Shown: one piece after another, positions 38,063-50,521 of the stretch
Layout: each line of letters opens with the position of its first letter
Numbering within the stretch: position 1 is the stretch's first letter
NCBI GenBank assembly: GCA_037013495.1
Contig: CM072801.1
Span: 86,909,816 to 86,973,815 of the forward strand
Reading direction: 5' to 3'
Source of the DNA: Hippophae tibetana
Taxonomy: Eukaryota > Streptophyta > Magnoliopsida > Rosales > Elaeagnaceae
Length of the DNA stretch: 64,000 nt
Notes under the pieces: generated by a model
Seen by the model: only the letters and a program-made list of their open reading frames with translations
Told to the model about the DNA's origin: nothing
Databases searched by the model: none
Position numbers and translations under genes: made by a program

Positions 38063-40687
38063 TTCAACCTTCTTTCTTCTTGAGAAAAACCAGAGAGCTA
38101 ATACAGTTCACAGTGTGAAACAAAAAGAAGGTGTTAATTGGGGTTGTAACGTAAAATTGTTATAACTTTTAATTTGTGCATCGTAATGACTACTATAATA
38201 TATCAAATATGAAGCTCGTTTCGAAGCCTAAAAACGCACCGTAGCAAGAGTATATTTCCACGGTTTTTGTCAACCCAAATTTCATGGTTCATACAACCTA
38301 ATGATGTCTTAAAATTTGGTCGCACCTTATTTCGTTGTAATCTGTTCTTGCACTTTAGGATTCCATTTTGTTCACCTTAGCCATATTCTTAGTAATTCAA
38401 TCTTTCTTATTCCTTTCAGTTCCAAGGTTGTTAGATTTTTCATAAAATGGATTCACATCGGTTGGAATCATAACCTTGTTTGCTGAAAATGGTGTATCTA
38501 TCTTCATATTTATATTTTTTGAATTTTAGATTTAATAACATTTGTCCTTTGAAGGTTTTCTCCTTTCTTAAGTCACAAATTCCAAAAAAATGAAAGAAAT
38601 TGTGTCCTTAAAGACTTGTCTTTTATTCCCATTTTGTTTACATTGTTTTCCATTTTGTATTTCATATCTTAGTTTTCTTTACAATTTCTGTATCTTTTAT
38701 TTTTCTTTGTTTTATGTGTTCAACCTTCTTTCTTCTTGAGAAAAACCAGAGAGCTAATACAGTTCACAGTGTGAAACAAAAAGAAGGTGTTAATTGGGGT
38801 TGTAACGTAAAATTGTTATAACTTTTAATTTGTGCATCGTAATGACTACTATAATATATCAAATATGAAGCTCGTTTCGATGCCTAAAAACGCACCGTTA
38901 CAATAGTATATTTCCACCGTTTTTGTCAACCCAAATTTCATGGTTCATACAACCTAATGATGTCTTAAAATTTGGTCGCACCTTATTTCGTTGTAATCTG
39001 TTCTTGCACTTTAGGATTCCATTTTGTTCACCTTAGCCATATTCTTAGTAATTCAATCTTTCTTATTCCTTTCAGTTCCAAGGTTGTTAGATTTTTCGCA
39101 AAATGGATTCACATCGGTTGGAATCATAGCCTTGTTTGCTGAAAATAGTGTATCTATCTTGAATTTTCTGTTTTTTGAACTTCAGATTTAATAACATTTG
39201 TCCTTTGAAGGTTTTCTCCTTTCTTAAGTCACAAATTCCAAAAAAATGAAAGAAATTGTGTCCTTAAAGACTTGTCTTTTATTCCCATTCTGTTTACATT
39301 GTTTTCCATTTTGTATTTCATATCTTAGTTTTCTTTACAATTTTGGTATCTTTTATTTTTCTTTGTTTTATGTGTTCAACCTTCTTTCTTCTTGAGAAAA
39401 ACCAGAGAGCTAATACACTTCATAGTGTGAAACAAAAAGAAGGTGTTAATTGGGGTTGTAACGTAAAATTGTTATAACTTTTAATTTGTGCATCGTAATG
39501 ACTACTATAATATATCAAATATGAAGCTCCTTTCGATGCCTAAAAACGCACCGTTACAATAGTATATTTCCACGGTTTTTGTCAACCCAAATTTCATGGT
39601 TCATACAACCTAATGATGTCTTAAAATTTGGTCGCACCTTATTTCTTTGTAATCTGTTCTTGCACTTTAGGATTCCATTTTGTTCACCTTAGCCATATTC
39701 TTAGTAATTCAATCTTTCTTATTCCTTTCAGTTCCAAGGTTGTTAGATTTTTCGCAAAATGGATTCACATCGGTTGGAATCATAGCCTTGTTTGCTGAAA
39801 ATAGTGTATCTATCTTCAATTTTCTATTTTTTGAACTTCAGATTTAATAACATTTGTCCTTTGAAGGTTTTCTCCTTTCTTAAGTCACAAATTCCAAAAA
39901 AATGAAAGAAATTGTGTCCTTAAAGTCTTGCCTTTTATTCCCATTCTGTTGATATTGGTTTCCACTTTGTATTTCATATCTTAGTTTTCTTTACAATTTC
40001 GGTATATTTTATGTTTCTTTGTTTTATGTGTTCAACCTTCTTTCTTCTTGAGAAAAACGAGAGAGCTAATACAGTTCACAGTGTAAAAACAAAAAGAAGG
40101 TGTTAATTGGGGTTGTAACGTAAAATTGTTATAACTTTTAATTTGTGCATCGTAATGACTACTATAATATATCAAATATGAAGCTCGTTTCGATACCTAA
40201 AAACCCACCGTAGCAATAGTATATTTCCACGGTTTTTGTCAACCCAAATTTCATGGTTCATACACCCTAATGACTTCTTAAAATTTGGTCGCACCTTATT
40301 TCGTTGTAATCTGTTCTTGCACTTTAGGATTCCATTTTTTTCACCTTAGCCATATTCTTAGTAATTCAATCTTTCTTATTCCTTTCAGTTCCAAGGTTGT
40401 TAGATTTTTCGAAAAATGGATTCACATCGGTTGGAATCATAGCCTTGTTTGCTGAAAATAGTGTATCTATCTTCAATTTTCTATTTTTTGAACTTCAGAT
40501 TTAATAGCATTTGTCCTTTGAAGGTTTTCTCCTTTCTTAAGTCACAAATTCCAAAAAAATGAAAGAAATTGTGTCCTTAAAGACTTGTCTTTTATTCCCA
40601 TTCTGTTTACATTGTTTTCCATTTTGTATTTCATATCTTTGTTTTCTTTACAATTTCGGTATCTTTTATTTTTCTTTGTTTTATGTG
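38063..40687. repeat. Transitional satellite units U59-U62
   Basis: Unit starts are 38063, 38719, 39375 and 40031, each interval 656 or 657 bp. U60 and U61 carry ACCGTTACAATAG (near 38893 and 39550), where most units have ACCGTAGCAATAG. The variant recurs in U64, U68, U89, U95 and U96. U61 has ATTTCTTTGTAATC near 39642, one of the few units in which the otherwise constant TTTCGTTG is broken. No clean higher-order period is evident within this stretch, and no gene is present. Confidence 0.75.
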
Positions 40688-43310
40688 TTCAACCTTCTTT
40701 CTTCTTGAGAAAAACGAGAGAGCTAATACAGTTCACAGTGTAAAAATAAAAAGAAGGTGTTAATTGGGGTTGTAACGTAAAATTGTTATAACTTTTAATT
40801 TGTGCATCGTAATGACTACTATAAAATATCAAATATGAAGCTCGTTTCGATGCCTAAAAACGCACCGTAGCAATAGTATATTTCCACGGTTTTTGTCAAC
40901 CCAAATTTCACGGTTCATACAACCTAATGATGTCTTAAAATTTGGTCGCACCTTATTTCGTTGAAATCTGTTCTTGCACTTTAGGATTCCATTTTGTTCA
41001 TCTTAGCCATATTCTTAGTAATTCAATCTTTCTTATTCCTTTCAGTTCCAAGGTTGTTAGATTTTTCGCAAAATGGATTCACATCGGTTGGAATCATAGC
41101 CTTGTTTGCTGAAAATGGTGTATCTATCTTCATATTTATATTTTTTGAATTTTAGATTTAATAACATTTGTCCTTTGAAGGTTTTCTCCTTTCTTAAGTC
41201 ACAAATTCCAAAAAAATGAAAGAAATTGTGTCCTTAAAGACTTGTCTTTTATTCCCATTCTGTTTACATTGTTTTCCATTTTGTATTTCATATCTTAGTT
41301 TTCTTTACAATTTTGGTATCTTTTATTTTTCTTTGTTTTATGTGTTCAACCTTCTTTCTTCTTGAGAAAAACCAGAGAGCTAATACAGTTCACAGTGTGA
41401 AACAAAAAGAAGGTGTTAATTGGGGTTGTAAGGTAAAATTGTTATAACTTTTAATTTGTGCATCGTAATGACTACTATAATATATCAAATATGAAGCTCG
41501 TTTCGATGCCTAAAAACGCACCGTTACAATAGTATATTTCCACGGTTTTTGTCAACCCAAATTTCATGGTTCATACAACCTAATGATGTCTTAAAATTTG
41601 GTCGCACCTTATTTCGTTGAAATCTGTTCTTGCACTTTAGGATTCCATTTTGTTCACCTTAGCCATATTCTTAGTAATTCAATCTTTCTTATTCCTTTCA
41701 GTTCCAAGGTTGTTAGATTTTTCGCAAAATGGATTCACATCGGTGGGAATCATAGCCTTGTTTGCTGAAAATAGTGTATCTATCTTCAATTTTCTATTTT
41801 TTGAACTTCAGATTTAATAACATTTCTCATTTGATGGTTTTCTCCTTTCTTAAGTCACAAATTCCAAAAAATGAAAGAAATTGTGTCCTTAAAGTCTTGC
41901 CTTTTATTCCCATTCTGTTGATATTGTTTTCCACTTTGTATTTCATATCTTAGTTTTCTTTACAATTTCGGTATCTTTTATTTTTCTTTGTTTTATGTGT
42001 TCAACCTTCTTTCTTCTTGAGAAAAACGAGAGAGCTAATACAGTTCACAGTGTGAAACAAAAAGAAGGTGTTAATTGGGGTTGTAACGTAAAATTGTTAT
42101 AACTTTTAATTTGTGCATCGTAATGACTACTATAATATATCAAATATGAAGCTCGTTTCGATGCCTAAAAACGCACCGTAGCAATAGTATATTTCCACGG
42201 TTTTTGTCAACCCAAATTTCATGGTTCATACAACCTAATGATGTCTTAAAATTTGGTCGCACCTTATTTCGTTGAAATCTGTTCTTGCACTTTAGGATTC
42301 CATTTTGTTCATCTTAGCCATATTCTTAGTAATTCAATCTTTATTATTCCTTTCAGTTCCAAGGTTATAGATTTTTCACAAAATGGATTCACATCGGTTG
42401 GAATCATAGCCTTTTTTGCTGAAAATGGTGTATCTATCTTCATATTTATATTTTTTGAATTTTAGATTTAAAAAAATTAGTCCTTTGAAGGTTTTCTCCT
42501 TTCTGAAGTCACAAATTCCAAAAAAATGAAAGAAATTGTGTCCTTAAAGACTTGTCTTTTATTCCCATTCTGTATACATTGTTTTCCACTTTGTATTTCA
42601 TATCTTCGTTTTCTTTACAATTTCGGTATCTTTCATTTTTCTTTGTATTATGTGTTCAACCTTCTTTCTTCTTGAGAAAAACCAGAGAGCTAATACAGTT
42701 CACAGTGTGAAACAAAAAGAAGGTGTTAATTGGGGTTGTAACGTAAAATTGTTATAACTTTTAATTTGTGCATCGTATTGACTACTATAATATATCAAAT
42801 ATGAAGCTCGTTTCGATGCCTAAAAACGCACCGTAGCAATAGTATATTACCACGGTTTTTGTCAACCCAAATTTCATGGTTCATACAACCTAATGATGTC
42901 TTAAAATTTGGTCGCACCTTATTTCGTTGTAATCTGTTCTTGCACTTTAGGATTCCATTTTGTTCACCTTAGCCATATTCTTAGTAATTCAATCTTTCTT
43001 ATTCCTTTCAGTTCCAAGGTTGTTAGATATTTCGCAAAATGGATTCAAATCGGTTGGAATCATAGCCTTGTTTGCTGAAAATAGTGTATCTATCTTCAAT
43101 TTTCTATTTTTTGAACTTCAGATTTAAAAACATTTGTCCTTTGAAGGTTTTCTCCTTTCTTAAGTCACAAATTCCAAAAAAATGAAAGAAATTGTGTCCT
43201 TAGAGTCTTGCCTTTTATTCCCATTCTGTTTACATTGTTTTCCATTTTGTATTTCATATCTTAGTTTTCTTTACAATTTCGGTATCTTTTACTTTTCTTT
43301 GATTAATGTA
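40688..43310. repeat. 4-unit higher-order repeat, copy 1 (U63-U66)
   Basis: Unit starts are 40688, 41345, 42000 and 42655. Signatures are: TTTCACGGTTC with GAATTTTAGATTTAATAAC (U63); ACCGTTACAATAG, CATCGGTGGGAATC and AACATTTCTC (U64); CCAAGGTTATAGATTTTTC with CACAAAATGG (U65); and GCATCGTATTGACTAC with ATTACCACGG and ATTCAAATCGG (U66). The first unit of the next copy starts with the new anchor context TTAATGTATTCAACC. The same series recurs 2622-2623 bp downstream. Confidence 0.8.
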
Positions 43311-45932
43311 TTCAACCTTCTTTCTTCTTGAGAAAAACCAGAGAGCTAATACAGTTCACAGTGTGAAACAAAAAGAAGGTGTTAATTGGGGTTGTAACGT
43401 AAAATTGTTATAACTTTTAATTTGTGCATCGTAATGACTACTATAATATATCAAATATGAAGCTCGTTTCGATGCCTAAAAACGCACCGTAGCAATAGTA
43501 TATTTCCACGGTTTTTGTCAACCCAAATTTCACGGTTCATACAACCTAATGATGTCTTAAAATTTGGTCGCACCTTATTTCGTTGAAATCTGTTCTTGCA
43601 CTTTAGGATTCCATTTTGTTCATCTTAGCCATATTCTTAGTAATTCAATCTTTCTTATTCCTTTCAGTTCCAAGGTTGTTAGATTTTTCGCAAAATGGAT
43701 TCACATCGGTTGGAATCATAGCCTTGTTTGCTGAAAATGGTGTATCTATCTTCATATTTATATTTTTTGAATTTTAGATTTAATAACATTTGTCCTTTGA
43801 AGGTTTTCTCCTTTCTTAAGTCACAAATTCCAAAAAAATGAAAGAAATTGTGTCCTTAAAGACTTGTCTTTTATTCCCATTCTGTTTACATTGTTTTCCA
43901 TTTTGTATTTCATATCTTAGTTTTCTTTACAATTTTGGTATCTTTTATTTTTCTTTGTTTTATGTGTTCAACCTTCTTTCTTCTTGAGAAAAACCAGAGA
44001 GCTAATACAGTTCACAGTGTGAAACAAAAAGAAGGTGTTAATTGGGGTTGTAACGTAAAATTGTTATAACTTTTAATTTGTGCATCGTAATGACTACTAT
44101 AATATATCAAATATGAAGCTCGTTTCGATGCCTAAAAACGCACCGTTACAATAGTATATTTCCACGGTTTTTGTCAACCCAAATTTCATGGTTCATACAA
44201 CCTAATGATGTCTTAAAATTTGGTCGCACCTTATTTCGTTGAAATCTGTTCTTGCACTTTAGGATTCCATTTTGTTCACCTTAACCATATTCTTAGTAAT
44301 TCAATCTTTCTTATTCCTTTCAGTTCCAAGGTTGTTAGATTTTTCGCAAAATGGATTCACATCGGTGGGAATCATAGCCTTGTTTGCTGAAAATAGTGTA
44401 TCTATCTTCAATTTTCTATTTTTTGAACTTCAGATTTAATAACATTTCTCCTTTGAAGGTTTTCTCCTTTCTTAAGTCACAAATTCCAAAAAATGAAAGA
44501 AATTGTGTCCTTAAAGTCTTGCCTTTTATTCCCATTCTGTTGATATTGTTTTCCACTTTGTATTTCATATCTTAGTTTTCTTTACAATTTCGGTATCTTT
44601 TATTTTTCTTTGTTTTATGTGTTCAACCTTCTTTCTTCTTGAGAAAAACGAGAGAGCTAATACAGTTCACAGTGTGAAACAAAAAGAAGGTGTTAATTGG
44701 GGTTGTAACGTAAAATTGTTATAACTTTTAATTTGTGCATCGTAATGACTACTATAATATATCAAATATGAAGCTCGTTTCGATGCCTAAAAACGCACCG
44801 TAGCAATAGTATATTTCCACGGTTTTTGTCAACCCAAATTTCATGGTTCATACAACCTAATGATGTCTTAAAATTTGGTCGCACCTTATTTCGTTGAAAT
44901 CTGTTCTTGCACTTTAGGATTCCATTTTGTTCATCTTAGCCATATTCTTAGTAATTCAATCTTTCTTATTCCTTTCAGTTCCAAGGTTATAGATTTTTCA
45001 CAAAATGGATTCACATCGGTTGGAATCATAGCCTTTTTTGCTGAAAATGGTGTATCTATCTTCATATTTATATTTTTTGAATTTTAGATTTAAAAAAATT
45101 AGTCCTTTGAAGGTTTTCTCCTTTCTGAAGTCACAAATTCCAAAAAAATGAAAGAAATTGTGTCCTTAAAGACTTGTCTTTTATTCCCATTCTGTATACA
45201 TTGTTTTCCACTTTGTATTTCATATCTTCGTTTTCTTTACAATTTCGGTATCTTTCATTTTTCTTTGTATTATGTGTTCAACCTTCTTTCTTCTTGAGAA
45301 AAACCAGAGAGCTAATACAGTTCACAGTGTGAAACAAAAAGATGGTGTTAATTGGGGTTGTAACGTAAAATTGTTATAACTTTTAATTTGTGCATCGTAT
45401 TGACTACTATAATATATCAAATATGAAGCTCGTTTCGATGCCTAATAACGCACCGTAGCAATAGTATATTACCACGGTTTTTGTCAACCCAAATTTCATG
45501 GTTCATACAACCTAATGATGTCTTAAAATTTGGTCGCACCTTATTTCGTTGTAATCTGTTCTTGCACTTTAGGATTCCATTTTGTTCACCTTAGCCATAT
45601 TCTTAGTAATTCAATCTTTCTTATTCCTTTCAGTTCCAAGGTTGTTAGATTTTTCGCAAAATGGATTCAAATCGGTTGGAATCATAGCCTTGTTTGCTGA
45701 AAATAGTGTATCTATCTTCAATTTTCTATTTTTTGAACTTCAGATTTAAAAACATTTGTCCTTTGAAGGTTTTCTCCTTTCTTAAGTCACAAATTCCAAA
45801 AAAATGAAAGAAATTGTGTCCTTAGAGTCTTGCCTTTTATTCCCATTCTGTTTACATTGTTTTCCATTTTGTATTTCATATCTTAGTTTTCTTTACAATT
45901 TCGGTATCTTTTACTTTTCTTTGATTAATGTA
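43311..45932. repeat. 4-unit higher-order repeat, copy 2 (U67-U70)
   Basis: Unit starts are 43311, 43967, 44622 and 45277. U67 repeats the U63 marks (TTTCACGGTTC, GAATTTTAGATTTAATAAC). U68 repeats ACCGTTACAATAG and CATCGGTGGGAATC. U69 repeats the deletion form GGTTATAGATTTTTCAC near 44987. U70 repeats GTATTGACTAC and ATTACCACGG. U70 also adds two new marks, AAGATGGTG near 45341 and CCTAATAACGC near 45441, which it passes on to U72. The open frame 44875-45087 is the TTG-initiated repeat frame extended by the one-codon deletion; it is not a gene. Confidence 0.8.
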
Positions 45933-47243
45933 TTCAACCTTCTTTCTTCTTGAGAAAAACCAGAGAGCTAATACAGTTCACAGTGTGAAACAAAAAGAAG
46001 GTGTTAATTGGGGTTGTAACGTAAAATTGTTATAACTTTTAATTTGTGCATCGTAATGACTACTATAATATATCAAATATGAAGCTCGTTTCGATGCCTA
46101 AAAACGCACCGTAGCAATAGTATATTTCCACGGTTTTTGTCAACCCAAATTTCATGGTTCATACAACCTAATGATGTCTTAAAATTTGGTCGCACCTTAT
46201 TTCGTTGAAATCTGTTCTTGCACTTTAGGATTCCATTTTGTTCATCTTAGCCATATTCTTAGTAATTCAATCTTTCTTATTCCTTTCAGTTCCAAGGTTA
46301 TAGATTTTTCACAAAATGGATTCACATCGGTTGGAATCATAGCCTTTTTTGCTGAAAATGGTGTATCTATCTTCATATTTATATTTTTTGAATTTTAGAT
46401 TTAAAAAAATTAGTCCTTTGAAGGTTTTCTCCTTTCTGAAGTCACAAATTCCAAAAAAATGAAAGAAATTGTGTCCTTAAAGACTTGTCTTTTATTCCCA
46501 TTCTGTATACATTGTTTTCCACTTTGTATTTCATATCTTCGTTTTCTTTACAATTTCGGTATCTTTCATTTTTCTTTGTATTATGTGTTCAACCTTCTTT
46601 CTTCTTGAGAAAAACCAGAGAGCTAATACAGTTCACAGTGTGAAACAAAAAGATGGTGTTAATTGGGGTTGTAACGTAAAATTGTTATAACTTTTAATTT
46701 GTGCATCGTATTGACTACTATAATATATCAAATATGAAGCTCGTTTCGATGCCTAATAACGCACCGTAGCAATAGTATATTACCACGGTTTTTGTCAACC
46801 CAAATTTCATGGTTCATACAACCTAATGATGTCTTAAAATTTGGTCGCACCTTATTTCGTTGTAATCTGTTCTTGCACTTTAGGATTCCATTTTGTTCAC
46901 CTTAGCCATATTATTAGTAATTCAATCTTTCTTATTCCTTTCAGTTCCAAGGTTGTTAGATTTTTCGCAAAATGGATTCAAATCGGTTGGAATCATAGCC
47001 TTGTTTGCTGAAAATAGTGTATCTATCTTCAATTTTCTATTTTTTGAACTTCAGATTTAAAAACATTTGTCCTTTGAAGGTTTTCTCCTTTCTTAAGTCA
47101 CAAATTCCAAAAAAATGAAAGAAATTGTGTCCTTAGAGTCTTGCCTTTTATTCCCATTCTGTTTACATTGTTTTCCATTTTGTATTTCATATCTTAGTTT
47201 TCTTTACAATTTCGGTATCTTTTACTTTTCTTTGATTAATGTA
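45933..47243. repeat. Extra dimer copied from U69-U70 (U71-U72)
   Basis: Unit starts are 45933 and 46588. U71 has the GGTTATAGATTTTTCAC form of U69, and U72 has both private marks of U70 (AAGATGGTG, CCTAATAACGC). The offset is 1311 bp. The first 20 or so bases of U71 keep the TTAATGTATTCAACC context instead of that of U69, which places the exchange point inside the unit. Few other differences were seen (for example CATATTATTAG in U72), so this is among the younger duplications in the window. Confidence 0.8.
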
Positions 47244-50200
47244 TTCAACCTTCTTTCTTCTTGAGAAAAACCAGAGAGCTAATACAGTTCACAGTGTGAA
47301 ACAAAAAGAAGGTGTTAATTGGGGTTGTAACGTAAAATTGTTATAACTTTTAATTTGTGCATCGTAATGACTACTATAATATATCAAATATGAAGCTCGT
47401 TTCGATGCCTAAAAACGCACCGTAGCAATAGTATATTTCCACGGTTTTTGTCAACCCAAATTTCACGGTTCATACAACCTAATGATGTCTTAAAATTTGG
47501 TCGCACCTTATTTCGTTGAAATCTGTTCTTGCACTTTAGGATTCCATTTTGTTCATCTTAGCCATATTCTTAGTAATTCAATCTTTCTTATTCCTTTCAG
47601 TTCCAAGGTTGTTAGATTTTTCGCAAAATGGATTCACATCGGTTGGAATCATAGCCTTGTTTGCTGAAAATGGTGTATCTATCTTCATATTTATATTTTT
47701 TGAATTTTAGATTTAAAAAAATTAGTCCTTTGAAGGTTTTCTCCTTTCTGAAGTCACAAATACCAAAAAAATGAAAGAAATTGTGTCCTTAAAGACTTGT
47801 CTTTTATTCCCATTCTGTTTACATTGTTTTCCATTTTTTATTTCATATCTTCGTTTTCTGTACAATTTCGGTATCTTTCATTTTTCTTTTTTTATGTGTT
47901 CAACCTTCTTTCTTCTTGAGAAAAACCAGAGAGCTAATACAGTTCCCAGTGTGAAACAAAAAGAAGGTGTTAATTGGGGTTGTAACGTAAAATTGTTATA
48001 ACTTTTAATTTGTGCATCGTAATGACTACTATAATATATCAAATATGAAGCTCGTTTCGATGCCTAAAAACGCACCGTAGCAATAGTATATTTCCACGGT
48101 TTTTGTCAACCCAAATTTCATGGTTCATACAACCTAATGATGTCTTAAAATTTGGTCGCACCTTATTTCGTTGAAATCTGTTCTTGCACTTTAGGATTCC
48201 ATTTTGTTCACCTTAGCCATATTCTTAGTAATTCATTCTTTCTTATTCCTTTCAGTTCCAAGGTTGTTAGATTTTTCGCAAAATGGATTCACATCGGTTG
48301 GAATCATAGCCTTTTTTGCTGAAAATGGTGTTCTATCTTCATATTTATATTTTTTGAATTTTAGATTTAAAAAAATTAGTCCTTTGAAGGTTTTCTCCTT
48401 TCTGAAGTCACAAATTCCAAACAAATGAAAGAAATTGTGTCCTTAAAGACTTGTCTTTTATTCCCATTCTGTTTACATTGTTTTCCATTTTGTATTTCAT
48501 ATCTTCGTTTTCTTTACAATTTCGGTATCTTTCATTTTTCTTTGTTTTATGTGTTCAACCTTCTTTCTTCTTGAGAAAAACCAGAGAGCTAATACAGTTC
48601 ACAGTGTGAAACAAAAAGAAGGTGTTAATTGGGGTTGTAACGTAAAATTGTTATAACTTTTAATTTGTGCATCGTATTGACTACTATAATATATCAAATA
48701 TGAAGCTCGTTTCGATGCCTAAAAACGCACCGTAGCAATAGTATATTTCCACGGTTTTTGTCAACCCAAATTTCACGGTTCATACAACCTAATGATGTCT
48801 TAAAATTTGGTCGCACCTTATTTCGTTGTAATCTGTTCTTGCACTTTAGGATTCCATTTTGTTCACCTTAGCCATATTCTTAGTAATTCAATCTTTCTTA
48901 TTCCTTTCAGTTCCAAGGTTGTTAGATTTTTCGCAAAATGGATTCACATCGGTTGGAATCATAGCCTTGTTTGCTGAAAATAGTGTATCTATCTTCATAT
49001 TTATATTTTTTGAACTTCAGATTTAAAAACATTTGTCCTTTGAAGGTTTTCTCCTTTCTGAAGTCACAAATACCAAAAAAATGAAAGAAATTGTGTCCTT
49101 AAAGTCTTGCCTTTTATTCCCATTCTGTTTACATTGTTTTCCATTTTGTATTTCATATCTTAGTTTTCTTTACAATTTCGGTATCTTTTACTTTTCTTTG
49201 ATTAATGTATTCAACCTTCTTTCTTCTTGAGAAAAACCAGAGAGCTAATACAGTTCACAGTGTGAAACAAAAAGAAGGTGTTAATTGGGGTTGTAACGTA
49301 AAATTGTTATAACTTTTAATTTGTGCATCGTAATGACTACTATAATATATCAAATATGAAGCTCGTTTCGATGCCTAAAAACGCACCGTAGCAATAGTAT
49401 ATTTCCACGGTTTTTGTCAACCCAAATTTCACGGTTCATACAACCTAATGATGTCTTAAAATTTGGTCCCACCTTATTTCGTTGTAATCTGTTCTTGCAC
49501 TTTAGGATTCCATTTTGTTCACCTTAGCCATATTCTTAGTAATTCAATCTTTCTTATTCCTTTCAGTTCCAAGGTTGTTAGATTTTTCGCAAAATGGATT
49601 CAAATCGGTTGGAATCATAGCCTTGTTTGCTGAAAATAGTGTATCTATCTTCAATTTTCTATTTTTTGAACTTCAGATTTAAAAACATTTGTCCTTTGAA
49701 GGTTTTCTCCTTTCTTAAGTCACAAATTCCAAAAAAATGAAAGAAATTGTGTCCTTAGAGTCTTGCCTTTTATTCCCATTCTGTTTACATTGTTTTCCAT
49801 TTTGTATTTCATATCTTAGTTTTCTTTACAATTTCGGTATCTTTTACTTTTCTTTGATTAATGTATTCAACCTTCTTTCTTCTTGAGAAAAACCAGAGAG
49901 CTAATACAGTTCACAGTGTGAAACAAAAAGAAGGTGTTAATTGGGGTTGTAACGTAAAATTGTTATAACTTTTAATTTGTGCATCGTAATGACTACTATA
50001 ATATATCAAATATGAAGCTCGTTTCGATGCCTAAAAACGCACCGTAGCAATAGTATATTTCCACGGTTTTTGTCAACCCAAATTTCACGGTTCATACAAC
50101 CTAATGATGTCTTAAAATTTGGTCGCACCTTATTTCGTTGAAATCTGTTCTTGCACTTTAGGATTCCATTTTGTTCATCTTAGCCATATTCTTAGTAATT

Positions 50201-50521
50201 CAATCTTTCTTATTCCTTTCAGTTCCAAGGTTGTTAGATTTTTCGCAAAATGGATTCAAATCGGTTGGAATCATAGCCTTGTTTGCTGAAAATAGTGTAT
50301 CTATCTTCAATTTTCTATTTTTTGAACTTCAGATTTAAAAACATTTGTCCTTTGAAGGTTTTCTCCTTTCTGAAGTCACAAATTCCAAAAAAATGAAAGA
50401 AATTGTGTCCTTAGAGTCTTGCCTTTTATTCCCATTCTGTTTACATTGTTTTCCATTTTGTATTTCATATCTTAGTTTTCTTTACAATTTCGGTATCTTT
50501 TACTTTTCTTTGATTAATGTA
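47244..50521. repeat. 5-unit higher-order repeat, copy 1 (U73-U77)
   Basis: Unit starts are 47244, 47899, 48554, 49210 and 49866. U73 ends with CAAATACCAAAA, CCATTTTTTATTTC and TTTTCTGTACAA. U74 has GTTCCCAGTGTG, AATTCATTCTTTC, GGTGTTCTATC (one base deleted from GGTGTATCTATC) and CCAAACAAATG. U75 has GTATTGAC with TTTGAACTTCAG after CATATTTATA. U76 and U77 have ATTCAAATCGG and CCTTAGAGTCTTGCC. The first four units recur 3279 bp downstream. U74 is the first 'a'-type unit of the right-hand family. Confidence 0.78.

Noticed and set aside
42253-42465. 70-codon open frame (also at 264-476, 44875-45087 and 46186-46398)
   Set aside because: It opens on TTG and exists only in units where a small deletion (GGTTATAG for GGTTGTTAG) or private changes shift a stop. 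This is satellite variation and not a gene.
48233-48424. Minus-strand 63-codon frame repeated in all a-type units (51512, 54137, 56760, 59383, 60694)
   Set aside because: It overlaps a plus-strand frame of the same kind, depends on the single-base deletion GGTGTTCTATC, and is lysine- and asparagine-rich as any A-rich strand would be. No evidence of coding.
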